From: Ricinus communis
Lineage: Eukaryota > Streptophyta > Magnoliopsida > Malpighiales > Euphorbiaceae
NCBI RefSeq assembly: GCF_019578655.1
Contig: NC_063259.1
Location: forward strand, 9,722,001 to 9,786,000
Length of the DNA stretch: 64,000 bases
Direction of reading: 5' to 3'
How positions within the stretch are numbered: the first letter of the stretch is position 1; the number at the start of each line of letters is the position of its first letter. A program made the position numbers and the translations under genes. Positions 36,600 to 50,011 of the stretch are shown piece after piece. Under the pieces are notes generated by a model that saw only the letters and a program-made list of their open reading frames with translations, was not told the DNA's origin and made no database searches.

Positions 36600-38132
36600 T
36601 TATGTTTATAACAATGATCTGTTAGCCACATTACAAGTAAAGCCTTTTGATTGGAGATAAAATTAAAGATGCACAGTGTGAAGATTCTTATTTGCAAAGG
36701 ATGAAGGGTAGAGTACAAGAAGGAAAGAATACACAATTTGTGTTGAAAGATGATGGTGTGTTATTGAATAGAAATCGTGTATGTGTACCTGATGTAGGAA
36801 ATTTGAGAAAGGAAATCATGCATGAAGCGCACTATGCACCTTATGCAATGCATCCTGGAAGTACCAAAATGTACAAAAATTTGAAGCCTTATTATTGGTG
36901 TACGACAATGAAGAAGGATGTGGCGAATTTGTGAGTAAGTGTTTGACATGTCGGCCAAGTGAAAGGAGAGCACCAGGCACTGCAGTAAACTTCATTCTTT
37001 ATCTATACCTGTGGAAGTGGGATAAGATTACTATGGATTTTGTTATGGGATTGCCGCGTACATTTAACAAGCATGATGCTATTTGGGTAATTGTTGATCG
37101 ACTTACTAAATGTGCTCATTTCTTACCTTGAAGCAAAATGATTCACTTGATAAACTTGCTGAATTGTATATTTCCGAGATTGTTAGATTGCATGGTGTGC
37201 CAATATCTATTGTATCGGATAGGGATCCCGGATTTACTTCTCATTTCCGGGAGAGTTTGCAAAAGCATATGGTACTAAGCTTCATTTCAAGACTTTTCAT
37301 CCTCAAACAGATGGGCAATCGGAAAGAACTATTCGGATATTAGAAGATATGATGAGGGCTTGCACACTTGAGTTCAAGGGTAAGCGGGATGATTACATAC
37401 CACAGGATGGAATTTCGCGATAACAACAGTTTTCATTCTAGTGTCAGGTATGGCTCCTTATGAAGCTTTATATGGGAGGAAATGTGAAGTCCAAAGTATC
37501 TTTGGGATGTTGAAGGTTTAAGACAAACTTGAAGGTCCGGAATTGGTACAAGAAACAGTGGATAAAATAGAGATAGTTAAAAAGAATTTGAAAGTAGCAC
37601 AGATGACAAAAGAGTTATGCTGATTTGCATCGGAAGGGAAATGGAATATATTGTGGGTGATAAAGTTTTCTTGCGGGTATCACCATGGAAAGGAATATTA
37701 AGGTTTGGTAAACAAGGGAAATTGAGTCCGAGGTATGTAGGACCTTATGAAATTATTGAAAGAGTTGGACCATTGGCTTATAGGTTAGCATTACCTACAG
37801 AGTTGTCTTCTATTCATGATGTTTTTCACGTTTCTATGTTGAGGCGATATAGATCGGATCCTAGTCATATCATTCCGGAGCCGGAGATAGAAATCACGGA
37901 AAAGTTGACATATGTGGAAGAACCGAGTAGAAATTCTTGATCGAAGGGTTAAGAAATTGAGAAATAAAGACATTCCTATGGTCAAAATTAAGTGGAGTCA
38001 TCATTCACCAAGAGAAGCAACTTAGGAAGTAGAAGAGCATATGAGACAGTATATCCGCATCTATTCCATTGTAATGTTGGTGAGTTGTTAAAATTTCGGG
38101 GACGAAATTTCTTAAGGAAGGGAGAGTTGTAA
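36600..38132 (+). pseudogene. Integrase and chromodomain-like tail of Tekay-like pol (frameshifted)
   Basis: The zinc-binding H2C2 motif ([13 protein letters not shown], then CLTC at 36940-36951) is present. Catalytic residues are the Asp codons at 37036-37038 (MDFVMGLPR) and 37218-37220 (VSDRDPGF) and the Glu codon at 37322-37324 (QTDGQ, SER). Their spacing fits DD35E except for a non-multiple of three between the last two, which marks a frameshift. The C-terminal part at 37617-37940 has the GPY/F motif ([15 protein letters not shown]) and [13 protein letters not shown] chromodomain-like segment ([31 protein letters not shown]) spans about 37920-38060, with one more frame change near 38050. 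In the likely original frame pol would stop at TAA 38130-38132, three bases into the 3' LTR. Confidence 0.9.
38114..38126 (+). promoter_or_regulatory. Polypurine tract of the Tekay-like element
   Basis: AAGGAAGGGAGAG, followed by one T and the LTR start TGTAAC at 38128. It lies within the pol frame. Confidence 0.92.
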
Positions 38133-40446
38133 CGCCTGCATTTTCTCATCATCCATGTTATGTGCATTTACATTTAATCATTAGGCATATGATGGTATAT
38201 CAATGATATTTTTATTTGATGAGAACAGATATATATTAATTATAAGTAGAGAATAAAAAGCATGATATTAGATTATTAATTTAGATAAGTTGATTAAGTA
38301 CTTGGGTTATGTGTATTAAGCCTTAAGACTTAATTGAACCAATAGTTGAAAGTTGGGTAAATAGATTGGACTTAAAAGATACAATTAAAAGTTAGTACCT
38401 ATATATGGTTAGTAAGAATTAATTTAGGGTGATAAAAATAGTTTAGTAGGTGGTGGCATTAAGAGAGGAATATTGGAAATTGGAACCATGAGTAAGCTCA
38501 TTTTACCTCTTCATTTCTCTAAAATTCGTACATGGCCAAAAACACAAAATTTGGAATAAGAGAGAGGAGTGGAATACCTAGAAAAACTTAAGATTAAGAT
38601 AGGATTTTGCCAACTATTGAAGGAGCCAAGCTAAAGCTAAAGGATTTAAGCATATTAGCAACCCAAAAGCTGAAATTGGTAAGTTGTTACTTGAGTGTTA
38701 TTAATTTGTCATTAGGGTTCTTGATTACAAATTGGAAAAACTTCATTTGATGCTCTCATTGATTAATTAAAGGTCTGATTATCATGAATTAGTAGAGTAT
38801 TGAATGATTGCATAAAGATTAAGCTTGATTTAAGTTTAAGTATGTTAAGATAGAAAACTGTCAAAATTCCAGCAACCTTGATGTTCTGTATTTTAGGCAT
38901 AACATGGGTTATATAAGTCCAAATTAAGCTTAATTGGTGTCTATGGAAAGCTTAAAGAGTCCTCTATAACTTTTTAGTTTTGTGATTTTACTATTTTTGC
39001 CGTTTTGGTTGCTTAAATTGAGCAAACAGATTGCTGCTCGGGTACAACTAGCTGTATGACCCTTGCTCAGTAATTTGAAAATAATTAAATCTATAGAAGT
39101 CGGAATTGAGTAATTCTTCTTGGAGATGAAACTAGACGCATAAATGGATATGTCTATTTAATATGAGATTTTTTTATTAACCCAATTTTGCCCAGCAATA
39201 AATACACCTTGGTACTAAATTCTGTCTAGAAAACAGAAATGTTGGAGATTAGTTTTATGCAATTTATTGATGTTAATTTGAGTTAAATTGGTATTTAACT
39301 AGATGGGAAATGTTTATAGGATATTAAAACAGTAATTGAGAGTCTTAGAGGAAGAGTTAGACCTATGAATTAGAGAGGGGATGATCTTGTAATGCATTAG
39401 AACTCGCATTTACATGAATATTTGTAATATGCATGAAATGTGAATTGATGAATGTGTTGACAGGTACTCAAAGGCCTGGAAAGGAAGTTGTGGAGAAAGG
39501 AGGTTCTTATATGCTAAAGGAATAAGTATATTTTGAGTAAGTAAATAGTTAATATTTGCTATGTTCATATATTTAATCAAATGTTCCGCAAATGGTTGCG
39601 TTTGCTTAATATTGTTTATGTTTGAATGACTGAGATGGAAATGATTGCTGTTGAGTGGAACAATTGTTATTGCTGAAATATGATATAAGTGAAATGATTG
39701 AATTGTGATGTTAAGTGCATATGTGCATGTGAATGGTGGATTCCCCTATGAAAAAAAAAAAGATATATATATGTAAAGCCTTGGGAGGCTAAAGCCTAGA
39801 GAGGCTATAAAAGTGTATAATGTGAGATGAGGCGGAGCAGCTTACGTGTGTGATATGTGAGGATGAGGCGGAGCAGCACATTAAAGGGGATCCACAACCC
39901 GTGAGAACTAACCATAATTGTTGAATTGTATTTCTTCTATGATGGTTGTAATGAATTGAGTAGAATGGTATGACTTTATACCTAAACTATGAATATCATG
40001 GAAAGTTATGTGATTGGGTGGAAATTGTATTAAGTGTATGTGATATAGATTATGTTGATTATTTATTTACTGAGCTGGAGGCTCACCCCTCTCCAAAATT
40101 TTTCTTTTCAGGTTTGTAAATAGTAGTGCATCCGTTGGTTGTATGCGAAGTCTAGCTTTTAGCGATTACCTGTCAAGTTGGGCCGGTTTTGTGAAGTCTC
40201 CACCTGATGCATTTTTGTATGCAGTTATGTGATATATATGGAAGTATGCCTTATAAGGCATAAGAAGATGTTTGTAATACTTTTTAAATGATGTTTAAGT
40301 ATAATCATATGTTTATATGTTAATAACCTTGTGTCTGGATTCTTAACAACCTACATATTGACCTATCTACCTGTAGTATATATTCTACGACGCTTGTATG
40401 CTTCCTGGCTAATGTTTATTGGTTAACATGTGATGGGGGTGTTACA
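38128..40446 (+). repeat. 3' LTR of the Tekay-like element (2319 bp)
   Basis: Starts TGTAACGCCTGCATTTTC and ends GGGGGTGTTACA. It aligns end to end with the 5' LTR. It is 13 bp longer, mostly because the 5' copy has small deletions near its right end. Confidence 0.96.
39806..39812 (+). promoter_or_regulatory. TATA box candidate, 3' LTR
   Basis: Same TATAAAA context as in the 5' LTR. Here it could drive read-out transcription into the downstream satellite. Confidence 0.55.
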
Positions 40447-40451
40447 AATAA
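40447..40451. other. Right target site duplication (AATAA)
   Basis: Identical to 30997-31001. Satellite resumes at once with ACATACTCCTCTTACG. Confidence 0.93.
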
Positions 40452-41500
40452 ACATACTCCTCTTACGCGATTTTTTTTTCATATTCATATATATATCCCT
40501 TTTACGGGATTGCTTTCTCATACTCACAAATATACCCCTCGTATTGGTTGGTTTCTCATATTCATAAAGATACCCTTTTCATGGGGTTGCTTTCGCATAC
40601 TCACAAATATGCCCCTTTTATGGGGTGGTTTTCTAATATTTACAGATACACCCCTCCTACGGTGTTGTTTCTCAAATTAAAAAATATACTCCTTTTACGG
40701 TGTTCTTTTCTCATATACAAAAATACAACCCTGTTATGGGGTTGTTCTCTCACACTCATAAATATACCACTTTTACGAGGTTGTTTTCTTATATTCACAA
40801 ACATACCCCCGTTACAGGATTGTTTTCTCATATTTACAAATAAACCCCTATTTACGGGGTTGTTTTCTTATATTAAAATATATATCCCTTTTAGGGGGTT
40901 TTTTTTTCATACTTACAAATATACCCCTTACGGAGTTGTTTTATAATATTTATGATATACCCCTCCTTCGTAGTTGTTTTCTCATATTAACAAACATATG
41001 TCTTCTACGGGGTAGATTTCTCATACTCATAAATATACCCCTCTCACGCAGTTGTTCTCTCACATTAAGAAATCTACCCTTTTTACGGGGTTGTTTTCTC
41101 ATACTCACAATTATACCCCTCGTACAGGGTTGTTTGCTCATATTCATAAATATACCCTTTTTGCACGATTGTTTTCTCACCCTCACAAATATACCCCTCT
41201 TACGAAGTTGTTTTCTAATATTTACAAATGTACCCCTCTTACGGGGTTGCTTTCCATATTAAATGTTATACCCTTTTTACGGGGTTTTTTTTGTAATACT
41301 TATAAATATATCCTCTTACGGGGTTGTCCTGTCATTCTCATAAATATACCCCTTTTATAAGGTTGTTTTCTCAAAATCATAAATATACCCCACTTAAGGG
41401 GTTGTCTTGTCATACTCATAAATATAACCCTATGATGGGGTTGTTTCTAATATTTACAAATATACCAGCTCATACGGGGTTGTATTCACATATAAAAAAA
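40452..41500 (+). repeat. Segmental duplicate, partner of 27310-28550
   Basis: Contains the same ordered rare monomers as its partner. It starts with CTCTTACGC and a T-run, and runs to a CATACGGGGTTG then TTCACATATA monomer. A few monomers are gained or lost relative to the partner. Confidence 0.82.
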
Positions 41501-44500
41501 ATATACCCCTTTTACATGATCATTTTCTCATACTAAGAAATATACCCCTTTTACGGGATTGTTTTCTCATATTCATACTAAAAAGTTTACCCCTTTAACG
41601 ATGTTGTTTTCTCATACTCACATATATACTACTGTTAAAGGGTTGTTTTCACATATTTAAGAATATACCCCTCTTGCGGGTGTTTGCTCATATTAAAAAA
41701 TATATCCCTTTACCGGTTTGTGTTCTCATACTCACAAATATACCCTCTTACAAGGTTGTTTTCTCATTTTATGGGATTATTTTCTCATAATCATAAATAT
41801 ACACATTGTACGGGGTTGTTTTCTAGTATTAAAAAATATACCCGTTTTACAGTGTTGCTTTCTCATACTCACAAATATACCCCTCGTACGATATTATTTT
41901 CTCATACTTATAAACATACCCTTTTATGTGGTTGCTTTTTCATATGTAGAAATATACCCTTCGTATAGGATTGTTTTCTCATATTCGTAAATATACCATT
42001 TTCATTGTGTTGCTTTCTCATAGTCAGAATTATACCCTTTGGATGAGGTTGTTTTCTTAGATTCCTAAATATTCCCTTTTTACGGGGTTGCTTTCTCATA
42101 TTCATAAATATACCCCTCGCACGGGGTTTTTTTCTCATATTCAAAATCATAGCCTTTTTACGAGGTTGTTTTTTCATACTCATAAATATATCCCTCGTGC
42201 AAGATAGTTCTCTCATATTCATAAATATACCCTTTTTTACGTGGTTGCTTTCTCACACTCATAAATATACCCCTCATACGAGATTGTTTTCTCATATTCA
42301 TAAATATACCACTTTTACAGGGTTGCTTTGTCATAGTCACAAATAGACCCCTCGTATGGGGTTGTTTTCTCGATTCATAAATATACCCCTTTTACGGAGT
42401 TGTTTTCTATTATTCATAAATATACCCCTTTTACGGAGTTGTTTTCTATTATTCAAAAATATACTCGTCTTATGGAGTTGTTTACTCATATTAATAAATA
42501 TATCCTGTTTACGGGGTTGGTTTGTCATATTCAACAATATACCTCTCTTACGAGGTTTTTTTTTAATATTTACCAATATACCCTTCTTACGGGTTGTTTT
42601 CTCATATTAACAAATATGCCCCTTTTACAAGGTTGTTTTCTCATGCTTATAATTAAACCCTTGTTACGAACTTGTTTTCTCATTTTCATAAATATACCCC
42701 TTTTACAGAGTTGTGTTCTCTCCCGTGGTTATTTTCTAATATTTATAAATATATCCCTCTTACGTGGTTGTTTTCTCATATTAGAAGATACACCCCTTTA
42801 CATGGTTGTTTTCTCATACTCACAAATGTACTCCACTTATGATTTTGACAAATATACCCATTTTACGAGGTTGTTTTCTAATACTCATAAATATACTCCT
42901 ATTATGGGGTTATTTTCTAATATTTATAAATATACGCCTCCTACGGGGTTGTTTTTGCATATTAACAAAGATACTCCTTTTACAAGGTTGTTTTCTGATA
43001 TTCATAAATATTACCATCTTACGGGGTTGGTTTCTCATACTCACAAATATAACCCTCTTACAGGGTTATTTTCTCATATTAAAATATATGCACCTTTTAT
43101 AGGGTTAATTTCTCATTCTCACAAATATACCCCTCTGACTGGCTTCTTTTCTCATACTCATAAATATGCCCCTTTTATGCGGTTGTTTACTCATACTCAC
43201 AAATATACACCTGTTGTGGGGTTATTTTGTAATATTAACAAATATACCCTTCTTACAGGGTTGTTTTCTCATACAAAAAATATACCCCTCTTACGGGATT
43301 GTTTTCTCATATTCATAAATGTACTCTATTGACGAGGTTGCTTTCTCATACTCATAAATATACTACTTGTACGGGGTTGTTTTCTCATATTCATAAATAT
43401 ACCCTTTTCAGGAGGTTGTTATCTCATACTCATGAATATACCCCTCTTACAGAGTTATTTTGACATACTAATAAATATACCCCTCTTATGGGGTTGTTTC
43501 TTGATATTCATAACTATACCCCATTTTCCAGGATTGGTAACTCACAAATATAACCCTCTTATGAGATTGCTTTCTAATATTTATAAATATAACCCTCTTA
43601 CAAGATTGTTTTCCCAAATTAAGACATATACACCTTTTACGAGGTTATTTTCTCATACACATAAATGCACCCCTCACTGGCTTGTGTTCTCATACTCATA
43701 AATATACCCCTTTTACGCGGTTGTTTATTTGTACTCACAAATATACCCATGTTGTGGGGTTGTTTTCTAATAGTTACAAATATACTCTTCTTACGGGGTT
43801 GTTTTCTCATATTAACAAATATACTCCTTTTACGGGGTTGTTCTCTCATACAAAAACATACCCTTTACGGGATTGTTTTCCCTTATTCATAAATATACCC
43901 TATTCACGTGGTCGGTTTCTCATACTCACAAATAACCCCTTGTACAGGGTTGTTTTCTCATATTTATAAATATACCCATTTTACGAGGTTGTTTTCTCAT
44001 ACTCACAAATATACCCCTTTTACGAAGTTATTTTCCCATATTAATAAATATACCTCTTTTACAGGGTTTTTTTCTCATACTCGTAAATAATCGCTCTTAC
44101 GGGGTTGTTTTCTCATATTCAAAAAGATATCCTTTTTATGGGGTTGTTTTCTCATGATCACGAATATACCCTTCGTACGGGGTTGTTTTCTCATACTCAC
44201 AAATATACCCCTTTTACAGGGTTGTTTTCTCATACTCACAAATATACTCCTCTCGGGGTTGTTTTCTAATATTTATAAATATATCCCTCTTACGGGGTTG
44301 TTTTCTCCTACTAAAAAATATGAAACTTTTATTTCGGTTGTTTTCCCAAACTCAAAAATGTACCCCTCCCACGAGACTGTTTTCTCATACTCATAAATAT
44401 ACCCCTCTTACAAGGTTGTTTACTCATACTCATAAACATATCTCCTTTTACGAGGTTATTTTCTTATACTCAAAAGTATACCCCTCTTTCGGGGTTATTT

Positions 44501-44579
44501 TCTGATATTTATAAATATATCCCTTTTATGGGATTGCTTTCTCATAGTCACAAATATACCCCTCCTAAGTGTTTTTTTC

Positions 44580-44830
44580 TCATATTTATAAATATACTCT
44601 TTTTCGGGGTTGTTTTCTCATACTCACAAACATACCACTCTTATAGGGTTGTTTTCTAATATTTACATTTATACCCCTCTTACGGAGTTAGTTTCTCATA
44701 TTAATAAATATTTTCCTTTTACGGGGTTGTTTTCTCAATCACATATATACTCCTTTTACAGGGTTGCTTTTTCATACTCACAAATGTGCCCCTCGTACGG
44801 GGTTATTTCTTATATTAACGAATATACCCC
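44580..44830 (+). repeat. Segmental duplicate, partner of 47545-47795
   Basis: Shared order: a CTCACAAACATAC monomer, CTCTTACGGAGT(T/C)AGTTTC, ATTAATAAATATT and a CACATATATAC-like short monomer, then a GGTTATTTCTTATAT monomer. The offset is about 2.97 kb and the pair flanks the 467-bp higher-order repeat. Confidence 0.72.
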
Positions 44831-45599
44831 TTTTACCGGATTATTTACTCATACTCATAAATATACCCTTGTTATGTGGTTGATTTCTAATATTTACAAA
44901 TATACCTCTCTAACGGGATTGTTTTCGTATATTAACAATGATACCTGTTTTACAAGGTTGTCATCTCGTATTCATAAATATAATCTTCTTACGGGGTTAT
45001 TTTCTCATATTCATAAATATACTCGTTTAGCAAGGTTGCTATCTCATAGTCACATATATATCACTGTACGGGGTTGTTTTCCAATATTCATAAATATACC
45101 ATTTTTATGGAGTTGTTTTCTCATACTCACAAGTATACCCTTCTTACGGGATTTTTTTATAATATTTATAAATATACCCCTTTTACGGGGTTGTTTTCTC
45201 ATATTCATAAATATACCCTTTTTACAGTGTTGTTTTCTCATATTCATAACTATATCCCTTTTGTGGGGTTGCTTTCTCATAGAAAAAATATACACCATTT
45301 TTACGGGAATGGTATCTCATATTCACAAATATAACCCTCTTACGGGTTATTGTCCTAATATTTATAAATATACCCTTCTTATGAGATTACGGGGTTGTTT
45401 TCTCATACTTACATATATAGCCATTGTTCCGGGGTTGTTTTCTAATATTTACAAATATAGCCCTCTTACCGGTTTATTTTATCATATTAACAAATATACC
45501 CTTGTTACGGTGTTGTTTTCTCATATTCATAAATATATCCCGTTCAAAAGGTTGCTTTCTCATACTCATAAATATACCCCTTTTATGCGGTTATTTTCT

Positions 45600-47480
45600 C
45601 ATGTTTATAAATATACCCTTTTTATGAGATTGTTTTCTCATACTCACAAATATACCCCTCTTACAGAGTTGTTTTTCCATATTAATAAATATACCCCTTT
45701 TTTTATAGGGCTATTTTCTCATACTCGTAAATATATCACTCTTACGGGGTTGTTTTCTCATATTCATAAATATACCCTTTTTATTAGGATGTATTCTCAC
45801 ACTAACAAATATACCCCTCTTTCGGGATTATTTTTTAATATTCACAAATATACCTCTCTTACGGGGTTGTTCTCTCATATTAAAAATATACAACTTTTAC
45901 GAGACTGTTTTCACAAACTCACAAATGTACACTCACGGTATTGTTTTCTCATACTCATAAATATACCCTCTTACGGGGTTGTTTTCTTATACTCATAAAC
46001 ATATCCCATTTTTACGAGGTTGTTTTCTACTACTCAAACGTATATCCCTCTTACGGTGTTGTTTTCCCATATTTATAAATATACCCTTTTTACGAGATTG
46101 TTTTCTCATACTCACAAATATACCCCTCTTGCAGAGTTGTTTTTCCATATTAATAAACATACCCTTTTTTTTATGGGGATGTTTTCTCATACTCATAAAT
46201 ATATCACTCTTACGGGGTTGTTTTCTCATATTCATAAATATACCCTTTTTATTAGGATGTATTCTCACACTGACTAATATACCCCTCTTTTGGGATTGTT
46301 TTTTAATATTCACAAATATACCTTTCTTACGGGGTTGTTTTCTCATATTAAAAATATACAACTTTTACGAGATTGTTTTCACAAACTCACAAATGTACAC
46401 TCACGGTATTGTTTTCTCATACTCATAAATATACCCCTCTTATGGAGTTGTTTTCTTATACTCATAAACATATCCCCTTTTTACGAGGTTGTTTTCTCCT
46501 ACTCAAACGTATATCCCTCTTACGGTGTTGTTTTCTCATATTCATAAATATAACCTTTTTACGAGATTGTTTTCCACATCATAAATATACCTCCTTATGA
46601 GTTGTTTTTCCATATTAATAAATATACGCTGCTTTTATGGGGCTGTTTTCTCATACCAGAATATATCACCTTTACTGGTTGTTTCTCATATTCATAAATA
46701 TACCCTTTTTATTAGGATGTATTCTCACACTAACAAATATACCCCTCTTTCGGGGTTGTTTTCTAATATTCACAAAAATACCTTTCTTACGGGGTTATTT
46801 TCTCATATTAAAAATATACAACTTTTACGAGATTATTTTCACAAACTCACAAATGTACACTGACGGTATTGTTTTCTCATACTCATAAATATACCCCTCT
46901 TACGGGGTTGTTTTCTTATACTCATAAACATATCCCCTTTTTACGAGGTTGTTTTCTACTACTCAAACGTATATCCCTCTTACGGTGTTGTTTTCCCATA
47001 TTTATAAATATACCCTTTTTACGAGATTGTTTTCTCATACTCACAAATATACCCCTCTTACAGAGTTGTTTTTCCATATTAATAAATATACCCCTTTTTT
47101 TATGGGGATGTTTTCTCTTACTCGTAAATATATCATTCTTACGGGGTTGTTTTCTCATATTCATAAATATACCCTTTTTATTAGGATGTATTCTCATACT
47201 GACTAATATACCCCTCTTTCGGGATTGTTTTTTAATATTCATAAATATACCTTTCTTATGGGGCTGTTCAATCATATTAAAAATATACAACTTTTACGAG
47301 ATTGTTTTCACAAACTCACAAATGTACACTCACGGTATTGTTTTCTCATACTCATAAATATACCCCTCTTATAGGGTTGTTTTCTTATACTCATAAACAT
47401 ATCCCCTTTTTACGAGGTTGTTTTCTCCTACTCAAATGTATATCTCTCTTACGGTGTTATTTTCTCATATTCATAAATAT
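45600..47480 (+). repeat. 467-bp (12-monomer) higher-order repeat, about four copies
   Basis: The marker ACTTTTACGAGA followed by TTTTCACAAACTCACAAATG recurs with GAG at 45901, 46369, 46829 and 47298, giving periods of 468, 460 and 469 bp. Other markers repeat in the same order: TACTCAAACGTATATCCCTC, a T-run TTTTTTTATGGGG, ATTAGGATGTATTCTCA and the short AATGTACACTCACGG monomer. Copies are much more alike than ordinary neighbouring monomers, so this is the youngest amplification in array B. Confidence 0.9.
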
Positions 47481-47544
47481 ATCCATTTTACGGGATTGCT
47501 TTCTGATACTCGCAAATATACCCCTCCCCTCCCTTAGGTTCTTT

Positions 47545-47795
47545 TTCTCATATTCATAAATATACCATTTTTCGATGTTCTTTTCTCATACTCACAAACA
47601 TACTGCTCTTACGGGGTTGTTCTCTAATATTTACAAATATACCCCTCTTACGGAGTCAGTTTCTCATATTAATAAATATTCTTCTTTTACAGAGTTGTTT
47701 TCTCACACTCATATATACCCCTTTTATAGGGTTGTTTTCTCATACTCACAAATGTACTCCACTTACGTGGTTATTTCTTATATCAATGAAAATAT
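47545..47795 (+). repeat. Segmental duplicate, partner of 44580-44830
   Basis: See partner. Same rare-monomer order at an offset of about 2.97 kb. Confidence 0.72.
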
Positions 47796-49976
47796 CCTTT
47801 TACGAGGTTGTTTACTCATAGTCACAAATATACCCTTGTTACAGGGTTGTTTTCTAATATTTATAAATATATTCCTCTTACGGGATTGTTTTGACATATT
47901 AATAAAGATACCTGTTTTATAAGGTTGTCTTCTCTCACTCATAAATCTAACCCTCTTATGGGGTTGTTTTCTCATATTCATAAATATACTCCTTTTACAG
48001 GGTTGCTTTCTCACAGTCACAAATATACCCTTTCAGACGGGTTGTTTTCATATTCATAATATTTACACTTTTTACAGGTTATTTTGTCAATATTCACAAG
48101 TATACCCCTCTTACGGGATTATTTTCTAATTTTTACTAATATACCAATCTTACGAAGTGGTTTTTTGATATTAATAAATATTTCCCTTTTACGGGGTTGT
48201 TTTCTCACACTCACAAAAATACCCATTTAACAAGGTTGTTTTCTCACACTCATAAATGTACCCACTTATGGGGTTGTTTCTTATATTGACAATTATACTC
48301 CTTTTACGGGGCTGTTCACTCTTACTCACAAATATACCCATGTTGCAGGGTTGTTTTCTATTATTTATAAATATACCCCTCTTACGGTGTTGTTTTCACA
48401 TATTAACAAAGATACCCCTTTTTCAAAGTTATTTTGTCATACTCATAAATATAACTGTCTTACGGGGTTATTTTCTCATATTCAGAAATATACCCCTTTT
48501 ACGGGGTTGGTCTCATCTTTGACAAAATACACCTCTTCTGGTTGTTTCCTAATATTTATAAATATAGCCCTCTTGCGGAGTTGTGTTCTCATATTAGTAA
48601 ATATACCTCTTTTATGGGTAATTTTCTCATACTCAAAAATATACCCCTCATACGGGGTTGTTTTTCCATATTCATAAATGTACCCCTTTTAGAAGATTGT
48701 TTTCTCATACTCATAAATATACCCCTATTACGGGGTTATTTTCTAATATTTACAAATATACCCCTCTAACGGGGCTGTTTTCTAAGATTCCTGAATATAC
48801 CTCTTTTATAGGGTCATTTTCTCATACTCATAAATATACCCCTATTGCGGGATTGTTTTCTAATTTTTACAAATATACCCCTCTGACGAGGTTGTTTTCT
48901 CATATTAACAAATGTACCTCTTTTTTATGATTGTTTTCCGATATTAAAAAATATAAACCTTTTTACGGGATTGTTTTCTCATATTATAAATATACATTTT
49001 TTACGGGGTTGCTTTCTTATAACCACTAATATAGCCCTTGTACGAGGTTGTTTTCTCATATTCATAAAAAAATTCTTTTTATGAGGTTGTTTTCTCACAC
49101 TAATAAATATACCCCTCTTACGAGGTTTTTTTCAATAATTACAAATATACCCCTCTCACGGAGTTGTTTTCTCATACTCATAAATATAGCCCTCTAACCG
49201 AGTCATTTTCTCATATTCATAAATATAACCCTTTTACTGAAATGCTTTCTCATACTCACAAATATACCCCTCGTACTGGGTTGTTTTATAATACTTACAA
49301 ATATACCCCTTTGATAGGGTAGTTTTTAAATATTAAAAACATACACCTTTTACAAGGTTGTTTTCTCATACTCACAAATGTACCCCTCTCACGGGGTTGT
49401 TTTCTCATACTCCTATATATACGGCTTTTACGTAGTTTCTTTATTATGCCCATAAATATACACTATTGTGGAGTTATTTTCTAATATTTCCAAATATGCC
49501 TCTCTTACGAAGTTGTTTCCTAATATTTACAAATATAACCCTCTTACGAGTTGTTCTCATTTTAAAAATGCACTCCTTTTATGAAATTGTTTTCTCATAC
49601 TCAAAAATATACCTCTCTTATAGGATTATTTTCTCATATTCATAAATATACCACATTTACGGAGTTGCTTTCTCAAACTAACAAATATACGCCTTGTACG
49701 GGGTTGGATTCTCATATTCATAAACATACCCCTTTTACGGGATTGTTTTCAAATACTCACGAATATATACCTTTTACGGGGTTATTTTCTAATACCAAAA
49801 TAATCCCACGGATTGATTTATCATACTCATAAATATACCCCATTACGTGTTATTTTACTTATAATTACAAATATATCCCTCTATAGTGGTTGTTTTCAGA
49901 TGTTAATGAAGATACCCCTTTATGGGTTACTTTCATACTAATAAACATATCTCGCCACATAGTTCCTTTTCCAATA

Positions 49977-49980
<4 letters not shown>

Positions 49981-50010
<30 letters not shown>
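49981..50010. repeat. (TA)15 microsatellite
   Basis: A perfect 30-bp TA run inside a satellite monomer, apparently expanded from a CATATATATA-type A/T half. Confidence 0.97.

Positions 50011-50011
<1 letters not shown>

Larger units (their letters stand above)
31002..40446 (+). mobile_element. Tekay-like Ty3/gypsy chromovirus, structurally complete, coding region broken
   Basis: The element is 9445 bp with LTRs of 2306 and 2319 bp, TGTAAC...GTTACA ends, AATAA target site duplication, PBS and PPT. Domain order gag-PR-RT-RH-IN followed by a chromodomain-like tail, LTR length and the way pol ends at the start of the 3' LTR fit the plant Tekay (Del) chromovirus lineage. By eye the two LTRs differ at only about 20 places, so the insertion is young. 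In contrast, gag-pol is interrupted by many 1-3 bp indels. Either the copy was mobilised in trans from an already defective template or the internal sequence contains consensus errors. Confidence 0.95.

Noticed and set aside
31002..40446. Shared insertion hot spot within the monomer for all three elements
   Set aside because: The Tekay-like target (AATAA) is in the A/T half and the solo LTR target (TTGTT) is in the core, so no common phase is visible from three events.
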